From: Actinomycetota bacterium
GTDB taxonomy: Bacteria; Actinomycetota; Acidimicrobiia; Acidimicrobiales; CADCSY01
Length of the DNA: 6,369 bases
NCBI GenBank assembly: GCA_016178435.1
Contig: JACOTK010000175.1
Coordinates: 1 to 6,369 of the forward strand
Reading direction: 5' to 3'
Shown: positions 1 through 5,325 of the stretch, piece after piece
Numbering within the stretch: position 1 is the first letter of the stretch
How the letters are laid out: each line of letters begins with the position of its first letter
Notes under the pieces: generated by a model
Told to the model about the DNA's origin: nothing
The model's database searches: none
Seen by the model: only the letters and a program-made list of their open reading frames with translations
Made by a program: the position numbers and the translations under genes

Positions 1-236
1 AGGAGCTCGGCCCCATTGCTTTTGGCCACTTGCATGGCCGCCCTTTCGCCGGCGCCCGCACCGGCCAGTGCTGCAGCGTCCGCTGCCGTTCGAGCCCGGG
101 CCGCCGTCGATGCCTCTGCGCCCAGGCGTGCCACCCCCATCGCCAGGCCGGCGGCGACCAGGGCCAACAGCGCAATGAGCGGGGCAACGGACCCCCGCTC
201 ATCGGTGCGGGGGTCGGCGGGGGAACGATGCAACAC
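1..236 (-). CDS. TadE/TadG-like pilus-assembly family protein, N-terminal part (3' end beyond window)
   Basis: Seen: an open frame of 78 codons that continues past the left edge. The start is a GTG at 234-236, preceded by GAGGAAG at 240-246. An in-frame TAG at 279-281 excludes longer forms with a usual start codon. The protein begins with a short polar stretch (MLHRSPADPRTDE), then ERGSVAPL at about 13-20, a single hydrophobic segment at about 17-38 (one likely membrane helix), and an Ala-rich stretch ending in ARTAADAAALAGA at about 48-60. Known: the RGS motif, one transmembrane helix and a following AADAAALAGA segment are the hallmark of the N-terminal Tad/TadE/TadG-like region of Flp-type pilus and actinobacterial secretion-neighbourhood proteins, which are anchored in the membrane with the bulk outside. 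Inferred: membrane-anchored pseudopilin-like or pilus-assembly component. The C-terminal domain is not visible, so TadE, TadG and the short actinobacterial TadE-like type cannot be told apart. It lies 129 bp downstream of gyrA on the same strand and probably has its own promoter. Confidence 0.72.
   Translation of the reverse strand, partial: MLHRSPADPRTDERGSVAPLIALLALVAAGLAMGVARLGAEASTAARARTAADAAALAGAGAGERAAMQVAKSNGAEL
190..215 (-). repeat. GC-rich 9-bp inverted repeat (hairpin) in the start region of the TadE/G-like gene
   Basis: GACCCCCGC at 190-198 and GCGGGGGTC at 207-215 are perfect reverse complements with an 8-base loop. In the mRNA of the TadE/G-like gene this hairpin begins about 20 nt after the GTG start and covers codons 8-16. 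No T-run follows on either strand, so it is not a normal terminator. It could slow early translation or be a by-product of GC-rich codons. Confidence 0.5.
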
Positions 237-239
237 GTG

Positions 240-246
240 CTTCCTC
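240..246 (-). promoter_or_regulatory. Ribosome binding site that fixes the GTG start of the TadE/G-like gene
   Basis: GAGGAAG on the minus strand, three bases before the GTG at 234-236 (six bases from GAGG). No other usual start codon lies between the upstream in-frame TAG (279-281) and this GTG, so the site and the reading frame agree on one start. Confidence 0.55.
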
Positions 247-308
247 GGCGGTGGGTCGCCGCACAGGGGCGACGCCGGCTACGCAGGGGGAAGTTCGTGA
301 TCGATGAA

Positions 309-324
309 CCTGTACAGGATAGCA
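309..324 (-). promoter_or_regulatory. Weak candidate promoter (extended -10) overlapped by a 10-bp palindrome
   Basis: The minus strand reads TGC-TATCCT at 324-316, an extended -10 pattern (TGn plus four of six consensus bases). No good -35 is visible 16-18 bases upstream. CCTGTACAGG, a perfect 10-bp palindrome, occupies 309-318 and covers the end of the -10 and the expected start of transcription, a place where repressor operators often sit. A transcript would start near 309 and leave a leader of about 70 nt before the TadE/G-like GTG. This is inference from pattern only. The rest of the 237-365 gap holds only a 7-bp stem-loop (arms 328-334 and 342-348) without a T-run. Confidence 0.28.
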
Positions 325-365
325 TGAGAGTGCATGTAATCTGCACTCGGATGAGTCCAATCCGG

Positions 366-2855
366 TCAGTCCCCGTCGGGCGTGAGAATCGGGGCCACCG
401 CGGCAACGGTCGTACCGCTGCCCACTGCCATGACCCGCACGCCGGTGGCGTCGCGTCCCTGCGAGGAGATTTCACGGACCGGCATCCGTATCACCACACC
501 GTCGGTCGCGATGACCATGATCTCGTCGTCGAGGTTCACGCGGAACGCCGCGACAACCCCACCGCGCCGGGCCGTCAGCTTGATGCCCTTGACACCCTGT
601 CCCCCGCGGACCTGCGCGTTGAATCGCTCCATCTTGGTGCGTTTGCCGTAGCCCGCGTCCGTGACGATCAAGATGTCCGCTTCGTCATCGGCGACATCAC
701 ACGACACGACCTCGTCGCCCGCCCGCAGACGCATGCCGCGCACGCCTGCCGCGGAACGGCCCATCGGACGCGCCTCTTCCTCGGCAAAGCGGATCGTCAT
801 CCCTTGTTTGGAGAGCATGAGAATCTCGTTGTCGCCGCTGGTAGGTATGACCCGGACGAGCTCGTCGTTATCCTTGAGGTTGAGTGCGATCAACCCCGAC
901 CGCAATGACGAGTCGTACTCGGTGAAACGGGTCTTCTTCACCTGACCCAGCTTGGTCGCAAAGAACAGATAGCGGTGGGTCTCGTAGTCACGGGTGTCGA
1001 TGACCGCCTGGATGTGCTCATCGGGTGCAAGCGGCAACAGGTTGACGATCGCGGTCCCCCGAGCCGTTCGATCCTTCATGGGAATCTCGTGCGCCCGAAG
1101 GCGATAAACCCTGCCTCGATTGGAGAAGAACAAGAGGTAGGCGTGCGCCGTTGTCGTCACGATGTGGGTGACATAGTCGTCGTCACGCAACTTGGTGCCG
1201 GCAACCCCTCGCCCACCGCGGCTCTGGGTTCGGAAGGCGTCAAAGGCAACGGTCTTGACGTAACCCTTCGCCGAGAGGGTGACCACGAGCTCCTCGTCCT
1301 CGATCAGATCGAGGTTGTCGATGTCGCCCGGGTCGAAGGTGATCTCAGCCCTGCGTGGTGTCGCATAGCTCGCGCGCACGGCGCTCAGCTCGGTCTTGAT
1401 GACCTCACGCAGCTTCGCGTCGTTGTGCAGGATCGCCTCGAGCTCGGCGATGGTCTCGCGCAACTGCGCCATCTCCTTGTCGAGCTCCTCTCGGCCCAGG
1501 CGGGTCAGTCGGCCGAGGGTCATGTCGAGAATGTGGTCTGCCTGGATCTCGGAAAAGGACATGGGCTCGGCCATGAGGCCGAAACGTGCAGCCGTCCGGT
1601 CATCGGATGCGCGGATGAGCGCGATGATCTCATCGATCAGGTCGAGGGCTCGGATGAGGCCCTCGACGATGTGGGCGCGCTTCTGGGCCTTGTCGAGACG
1701 GTAGGCGGAGCGGCGCGTGATCACCTCAACCTGATGGTCGACGTAGGCGGCAAGCGCCTGCACCAGATTGAGCGTGCGCGGAACGCCGTCGACCAGCGCA
1801 ACCATGTTCACGCCGAAGCTCGTCTGCAACGGAGTGTGCTTGTAGAGATTGTTCAGGACCACGTTCGCATTGGCGTCACGCTTGAGGCGAACGATCATGC
1901 AGGTGTCGTCACCCGCAGAGGCATCGTCGAGGGCGGCGATTCCCTCGAGCTCCTTCGATTCCACCAGCTCGGCGATGCGAGCAAAGATGGCGTTCGGCGA
2001 GGACTGGTACGGCAGCTCGCTGATGACGATGCGGCTGCCTTTGGCATCCTCCTCGATGACCGCTCGTGCTCGAACCCGGATCGAGCCCCGGCCGGTCCTG
2101 TAGGCGTCGAGGATGCCCGAACGCCCCAGGATGTAAGCCCCCGTGGGAAAGTCGGGGCCCTTCACATAGGCCATCAGATCGTCAGGCGTCGCATCAGGGT
2201 TGTCGATGAGGTGGATCGTTGCGTCGATCACCTCGCCGAGGTTGTGGGGGGGGATGTTCGTCGCCATGCCGACGGCGATGCCCTGGCTCCCATTGACCAA
2301 CAGGTTGGGGAAACGAGCAGGCAACGCGGTCGGCTCGCGGAACTCACCCGAGTAGTTGTCGACGAAGTCAACGGTGTCCTCGTCGATGCTGTCGAGCATC
2401 TGATTGGCAAGCACGGCCAATCGACACTCCGTGTATCGCTGGGCGGCAGGCGGGTGATCGGGCGAACCGAAGTTTCCCTGTCCGTCGATCAGGGGGTGGC
2501 GAAGACTGAAGTCCTGGGCCATGCGCACGAGTGCGTCATAGATCGACCCCTCCCCGTGGGGGTGAAACTTACCCATCACCTCACCCGTCACACGGGCGCA
2601 CTTCAGTCGCGTGCGGTCGGAGCGTGCGCCGAGCTCGTGCATGCCGTAGAGGATGCGCCGGTGAACCGGCTTCAGGCCGTCACGAGCGTCGGGTAGTGCC
2701 CGGCTCACGATCACCGACATCGAGTAGTCGAGGAACGACCGCTCCATCTCCTCTTGGATCTCGATGGGCACGATGCCCGCAACGGCTGTGTCGCCGCCGC
2801 CATGGGCGGGCCGCTCATCGGGGTTGTCGGGTGGTACCGGAGGAAGGCTCGTCAT
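366..2855 (-). CDS. gyrA: DNA gyrase subunit A
   Basis: GyrA is the DNA breakage-reunion subunit of gyrase, the A2B2 type II topoisomerase that adds negative supercoils using ATP hydrolysed by GyrB. The 829-aa protein is full length for an actinobacterial GyrA. Seen: a polar N-terminal tail of about 27 residues, the start of the catalytic core (IEIQEEMERSFLDYSMSV, about 31-48), LKPVHRRILYGM at 61-72, the quinolone-region segment HPHGEGSIYD at 98-107, catalytic Tyr141 in AAQRYTECR, IPPHN at 201-205, and a coiled-coil region around 455-495. The C-terminal beta-pinwheel begins near 510, with the GyrA box as QSRGGRGV at 544-551, the motif that marks gyrase rather than topoisomerase IV. There is no long acidic tail. 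The ATG overlaps the gyrB stop as ATGA, and only a weak purine match lies upstream (AGG about 13 bases away), so translation is probably coupled to gyrB. The residue at the E. coli Ser83 position is Gly103, and Asp82 is replaced by Glu102. No intein or frameshift is present. Confidence 0.98.
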   Translation of the reverse strand: MTSLPPVPPDNPDERPAHGGGDTAVAGIVPIEIQEEMERSFLDYSMSVIVSRALPDARDGLKPVHRRILYGMHELGARSDRTRLKCARVTGEVMGKFHPHGEGSIYDALVRMAQDFSLRHPLIDGQGNFGSPDHPPAAQRYTECRLAVLANQMLDSIDEDTVDFVDNYSGEFREPTALPARFPNLLVNGSQGIAVGMATNIPPHNLGEVIDATIHLIDNPDATPDDLMAYVKGPDFPTGAYILGRSGILDAYRTGRGSIRVRARAVIEEDAKGSRIVISELPYQSSPNAIFARIAELVESKELEGIAALDDASAGDDTCMIVRLKRDANANVVLNNLYKHTPLQTSFGVNMVALVDGVPRTLNLVQALAAYVDHQVEVITRRSAYRLDKAQKRAHIVEGLIRALDLIDEIIALIRASDDRTAARFGLMAEPMSFSEIQADHILDMTLGRLTRLGREELDKEMAQLRETIAELEAILHNDAKLREVIKTELSAVRASYATPRRAEITFDPGDIDNLDLIEDEELVVTLSAKGYVKTVAFDAFRTQSRGGRGVAGTKLRDDDYVTHIVTTTAHAYLLFFSNRGRVYRLRAHEIPMKDRTARGTAIVNLLPLAPDEHIQAVIDTRDYETHRYLFFATKLGQVKKTRFTEYDSSLRSGLIALNLKDNDELVRVIPTSGDNEILMLSKQGMTIRFAEEEARPMGRSAAGVRGMRLRAGDEVVSCDVADDEADILIVTDAGYGKRTKMERFNAQVRGGQGVKGIKLTARRGGVVAAFRVNLDDEIMVIATDGVVIRMPVREISSQGRDATGVRVMAVGSGTTVAAVAPILTPDGD

Positions 2856-4783
2856 ATGTCAAGAAACCTGACGTCACTCGCGTTGGTGATGATGAACTGC
2901 TTGCGGAGCTCCACCACATCACCCATGAGGGTGCTCATCACCTCATCGGCGATGGATGCCTGTTCGACCGTGACCTGCAACAGGGTGCGGCGGGAGGCAT
3001 CCATGGTTGTCGCACCCAGCTCCTGCCAGTCCATCTCACCCAACCCCTTGAGGCGACTGAACTCGAAACGCTTCGGTGCATGCTCGACGAGGAAGGCGTC
3101 GCGCGCTGCCTCGTCCTTCAGGTAGACCTTCTCCTTGCCGACGGCCGTGGAGAACAGGGGTGGTTGGGCGATGTAGACACAGCCCGCAGAGACGAGCGGC
3201 TCCATCTGACGGTAGAAGAAGGTCAGCAACAGGGTCCGGATGTGGCTGCCGTCCACATCGGCGTCGCACATGATGACGACCTTGTTGTAACGGATCTTCT
3301 CGAGGTCGAACTCCTCACCGAAACCGGCGCCGACGGCCTTGACCAGGGCTTCGACCTCGTTGTTCTTCAGCATCTTGTCCACTCGGGCGCGCTCGACATT
3401 CAGGATCTTGCCGCGGATGGGAAGGATTGCCTGCGTGCGCGGGTCACGAGCCTTGATGGCCGAACCTCCGGCCGAGTCACCTTCCACGATGAACAGCTCG
3501 GCCTCACGGGCGTCGCGCGAGGCGCAATCGGTCAACTTGCCCGGCAACCCCGCCCCCTCGAGGGGTGACTTGCGTCGTGTGGCATCGCGCGCCTGGCGGG
3601 CGGCGATGCGTGCCCGAGCCGCCTGAATGGCCTTCTGCACGAGCTGACGGGCCTCCGGTGGGTGCTCCTCGAGCCAGTCGACCAACTTCTCGTTGGTCGC
3701 GCGCTCCACCAGGGAACGCATGGAGACGTTCCCGAGCTTGGCTTTGGTCTGGCCCTCGAACTGCGGCTCGGCGAGTCGCACGCTGATGATGGCGGTGAGG
3801 CCCTCTCGGATGTCCTCACCCAGGAGGTTGTCGTCCTTGTCCTTGAGCAGTGAACGGGCTTTGGCGTACTTGTTCACCGCGTTCGTGAGCGCCTTCTTGA
3901 AACCCTCCTCGTGCATGCCACCCTCGTTGGTGGCGATGCCGTTCGCGAACGAGTGAATGCCCTCGTGGTAGCCCGTGTTCCACTGAAAGGCGACCTCGAC
4001 CTCCTGGGTGTCCTCGGCGGAGTGGTAGTACCCGACCCGCTTGAACAGGGATTCCTTCGAGGCGTTCAGGTGGCGGACGAAGTCCTCGATGCCCCCGTCG
4101 TACTTGTAGACCTTTGGCTCCGCCTCGTGTCCCGGCCGCTGATCACGAAACCGGATCTCCAGGCCCTTGTTCAGAAACGCCATCATCTGGAGACGCTCAA
4201 CCAAGGTTTGTGCCCGAAACTCGGTTCCCTCACTGTGGAAGACCGTTGGGTCGGGCCAAAAGGTAACCGTCGTTCCCGTTCGACCCTTGGGTGCATCTCC
4301 GACAATCTCGAGCCGGCCGGTCGGTCGGCCGCCATCGGCGAACTCGATGCGATGACGTTTGGCGTCACGATCCACCTCAACGATCACCCGGACCGAAAGG
4401 GCGTTCACCACCGAGACGCCCACGCCGTGGAGGCCACCGGAGACCTTGTAGCCGGATCCTCCGAACTTGCCGCCCGCGTGGAGCACGGTCAACACGACCT
4501 CGACGCCGGACTTGTCCTTGTATTTGGGGTGCGGATCGACCGGAATGCCTCGTCCGTTGTCGGAAACCCGGCAGCCACCGTCTGCGAGGAGATCGATCTC
4601 GATCAGGGTGCAGTGCCCCGCCATGGCCTCGTCGACGCTGTTGTCGACAACCTCGTACACAAGGTGATGCAGGCCATTGAGTCCGGTGGAACCGATGTAC
4701 ATACCGGGACGTTTTCGAACGGCTTCGAGGCCTTCGAGGACCTGGAGGTCCTTCGCCCCGTAACTTTCAGTAATCTGGGCCAC
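2852..4783 (-). CDS. gyrB: DNA gyrase subunit B
   Basis: GyrB is the ATPase subunit of DNA gyrase and also supplies the metal-binding TOPRIM domain used in DNA cleavage. The 643-aa protein has the common short form, without the roughly 165-residue insertion of E. coli GyrB. Domains seen in order: GHKL ATPase with EVVDNS (catalytic Glu44, Mg-binding Asn48), DNGRGIP with Asp75, and the glycine-rich lid GGKFGGSGYKVSGGLHGVG at about 104-122; transducer domain with QTKAKLGN (switch Lys near 347); TOPRIM domain with EGDSAGG (Glu434) and DADVDGSH (Asp507, Asp509, Asp511); and the C-terminal tail with RLKGLGEMDWQEL and a final FLDI. The start is a GTG preceded by GGAAGGG at a spacing of six. An in-frame TAG shortly upstream leaves no other usual start. 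The last four bases overlap gyrA. Its own promoter probably lies in the 206-bp gap upstream. All catalytic residues I looked for are present. Confidence 0.98.
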   Translation of the reverse strand: MAQITESYGAKDLQVLEGLEAVRKRPGMYIGSTGLNGLHHLVYEVVDNSVDEAMAGHCTLIEIDLLADGGCRVSDNGRGIPVDPHPKYKDKSGVEVVLTVLHAGGKFGGSGYKVSGGLHGVGVSVVNALSVRVIVEVDRDAKRHRIEFADGGRPTGRLEIVGDAPKGRTGTTVTFWPDPTVFHSEGTEFRAQTLVERLQMMAFLNKGLEIRFRDQRPGHEAEPKVYKYDGGIEDFVRHLNASKESLFKRVGYYHSAEDTQEVEVAFQWNTGYHEGIHSFANGIATNEGGMHEEGFKKALTNAVNKYAKARSLLKDKDDNLLGEDIREGLTAIISVRLAEPQFEGQTKAKLGNVSMRSLVERATNEKLVDWLEEHPPEARQLVQKAIQAARARIAARQARDATRRKSPLEGAGLPGKLTDCASRDAREAELFIVEGDSAGGSAIKARDPRTQAILPIRGKILNVERARVDKMLKNNEVEALVKAVGAGFGEEFDLEKIRYNKVVIMCDADVDGSHIRTLLLTFFYRQMEPLVSAGCVYIAQPPLFSTAVGKEKVYLKDEAARDAFLVEHAPKRFEFSRLKGLGEMDWQELGATTMDASRRTLLQVTVEQASIADEVMSTLMGDVVELRKQFIITNASDVRFLDI

Positions 4784-4789
4784 GACGCG

Positions 4790-4796
4790 CCCTTCC
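4790..4796 (-). promoter_or_regulatory. Ribosome binding site of gyrB
   Basis: GGAAGGG on the minus strand, six bases before the GTG at 4781-4783. It is the strongest Shine-Dalgarno match in the window and decides the GTG as the gyrB start. Confidence 0.75.
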
Positions 4797-4825
4797 AGCA
4801 GCGATGAATGGAAGGCGAGCTACCC

Positions 4826-4863
4826 GTTCACGTGTCCGCCGGCGGTCGGAAACAATCGTGAAC
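4826..4863 (-). promoter_or_regulatory. Stem-loop in the gyrB leader
   Basis: Arms GTTCACG (4826-4832) and CGTGAAC (4857-4863) are perfect complements. The loop holds a second, inner pairing (TCCG at 4835-4838 with CGGA at 4847-4850) and the palindrome CCGCCGGCGG at 4836-4845. The structure would lie in the untranslated leader, between the predicted transcription start near 4877 and the Shine-Dalgarno sequence at 4790-4796. No T-run follows, so it is not an intrinsic terminator. A role in mRNA stability or gyrB expression is possible but not shown. Confidence 0.4.
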
Positions 4864-4883
4864 AGAGCACTTCGCAAGCCGCC

Positions 4884-4911
4884 AGTATACACCGCCGACC
4901 GAGTCTCCCCA
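4884..4911 (-). promoter_or_regulatory. Candidate gyrB promoter
   Basis: On the minus strand TATACT at 4889-4884 matches the -10 consensus at five of six bases. TGGGGA at 4911-4906, with a 16-base spacer, is a poor -35 (three of six). Transcription would start near 4877, giving a leader of about 94 nt before the gyrB GTG. An 8-bp palindrome GGACGTCC (4912-4919) lies immediately upstream of the -35 and might be a protein site. Position and -10 quality support a dedicated promoter for gyrB-gyrA, although read-through from recF-DUF721 is also likely because no terminator separates them. Confidence 0.5.
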
Positions 4912-4945
4912 GGACGTCCCCGTCGTGTTCGTAAGGTGGCATCCC

Positions 4946-4969
4946 GGCTCGAATCAGACCTTCTCGGCC
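4946..4969. repeat. Left arm of a perfect 24-bp inverted repeat, non-coding
   Basis: This 24-base segment, beginning GGCTCGAATC and ending TCTCGGCC on the plus strand, is the exact reverse complement of 5064-5087. It lies between the DUF721 stop (4990) and the gyrB promoter candidate, in DNA with no supported gene. The bases immediately beyond each end no longer pair, and the flanks on both sides are unrelated, so the shared stretch has sharp borders. Confidence 0.9.
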
Positions 4970-4989
4970 CGCGACCGCAGCCCGCTGGA

Positions 4990-5325
4990 TCAGCCTGTCG
5001 AACCGGGACGAACGACGACATCGATGCGTCGCACCGCATCGGGCCCGGCGACATCGGAAAGGCGGCCGAGAAGGTCTGATTCGAGCCAGCGCAGCTGTGT
5101 CGCCCACGCCGGTTCCTCCACGGCGACCACCAGAACCCCGTTGCTGAGACTCTGCGGTCTCGCGTGTGATGCCAGGGACTCCCCCACGAGGGTCGTCCAG
5201 GCGGTGAATACCGTCGTCAAGGTGGTGGCCTTGGGAACACCCAGTGAGGCAGCAACACGATCGAGTGAATCGCCCACCGGCCGGGGATCGGAAGCAGCCC
5301 GATTCGGCAGCGGACGCCACCCCAT
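4990..5325 (-). CDS. DUF721/DciA-family protein
   Basis: A 111-aa protein of the DUF721 family, which includes DciA, a protein linked to loading of the replicative DnaB helicase in bacteria without DnaC. Seen: an N-terminal GWRPLP and DPRPVGDSLDRVAASLG region at about 1-29, VFTAWTTLVGESLASHARP at about 39-57, DGVLVV-like NGVLVVAVEEPAWATQLRWLE at about 61-81, then LLGRLSDVAG and a final strand RRIDVVVRPG. These conserved W, VG, HA-P, WA-QL and LL-RL positions define the domain. It is shorter than the roughly 190-aa mycobacterial homologue, with nearly all of it domain. The ATG at 5323-5325 overlaps the recF TGA by one base (TGATG). A GTG one codon earlier (5326-5328) would give 112 aa; I prefer the ATG because GGTGG lies six bases upstream. 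It sits between recF and gyrB as in other Actinobacteria. The right arm of a 24-bp inverted repeat falls in codons for WLESDLLGR. Its exact function here is inferred. Confidence 0.87.
   Translation of the reverse strand: MGWRPLPNRAASDPRPVGDSLDRVAASLGVPKATTLTTVFTAWTTLVGESLASHARPQSLSNGVLVVAVEEPAWATQLRWLESDLLGRLSDVAGPDAVRRIDVVVRPGSTG
5022..5041 (-). repeat. 7-bp stem-loop near the end of the DUF721 gene
   Basis: CGATGCG (5022-5028) and CGCATCG (5035-5041) pair perfectly around a 6-base loop. The element lies inside the 94-base spacer of the 24-bp inverted repeat, so in a read-through transcript it would be a small hairpin nested in the big loop. It is also coding (DAVRRID), and a repeat of this size may be chance. 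Confidence 0.35.
5064..5087. repeat. Right arm of a perfect 24-bp inverted repeat, inside DUF721
   Basis: Exact reverse complement of 4946-4969, separated by 94 bases (4970-5063). This arm encodes part of the conserved helix region LRWLESDLLGRL, so this is probably the original copy and the non-coding arm the derived one. In a transcript running from recF-DUF721 into gyrB, the two arms could form a 24-bp stem enclosing the end of the DUF721 gene and its stop codon. Confidence 0.9.

Noticed and set aside
328..348. 7-bp stem-loop after gyrA as a gyrA terminator
   Set aside because: The stem is short and only moderately GC-rich, the loop is seven bases and no T-run follows. It is at chance level.
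975..2696. Long plus-strand open frame (573 codons) opposite gyrA
   Set aside because: It is antisense to a fully supported gyrA, shows no recognisable domain, and long antisense frames are expected in GC-rich codon-biased genes.
4640..4651. 12-bp palindrome GTTGTCGACAAC in gyrB
   Set aside because: It is produced by codons for the conserved Val-Val-Asp-Asn of the ATPase site, so no separate role is needed.
3911..4807. Plus-strand open frame opposite gyrB, and similar frames at 30-908, 2531-3568 and 5598-6293
   Set aside because: All lie opposite gyrase, recF or the TadE/G-like gene, carry no domain I recognise and fit the mirror of codon periodicity.
4946..5087. The 24-bp inverted repeat as an intrinsic terminator
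   Set aside because: The loop is 94 bases and no T-run follows the stem on either strand. It does not have terminator form.
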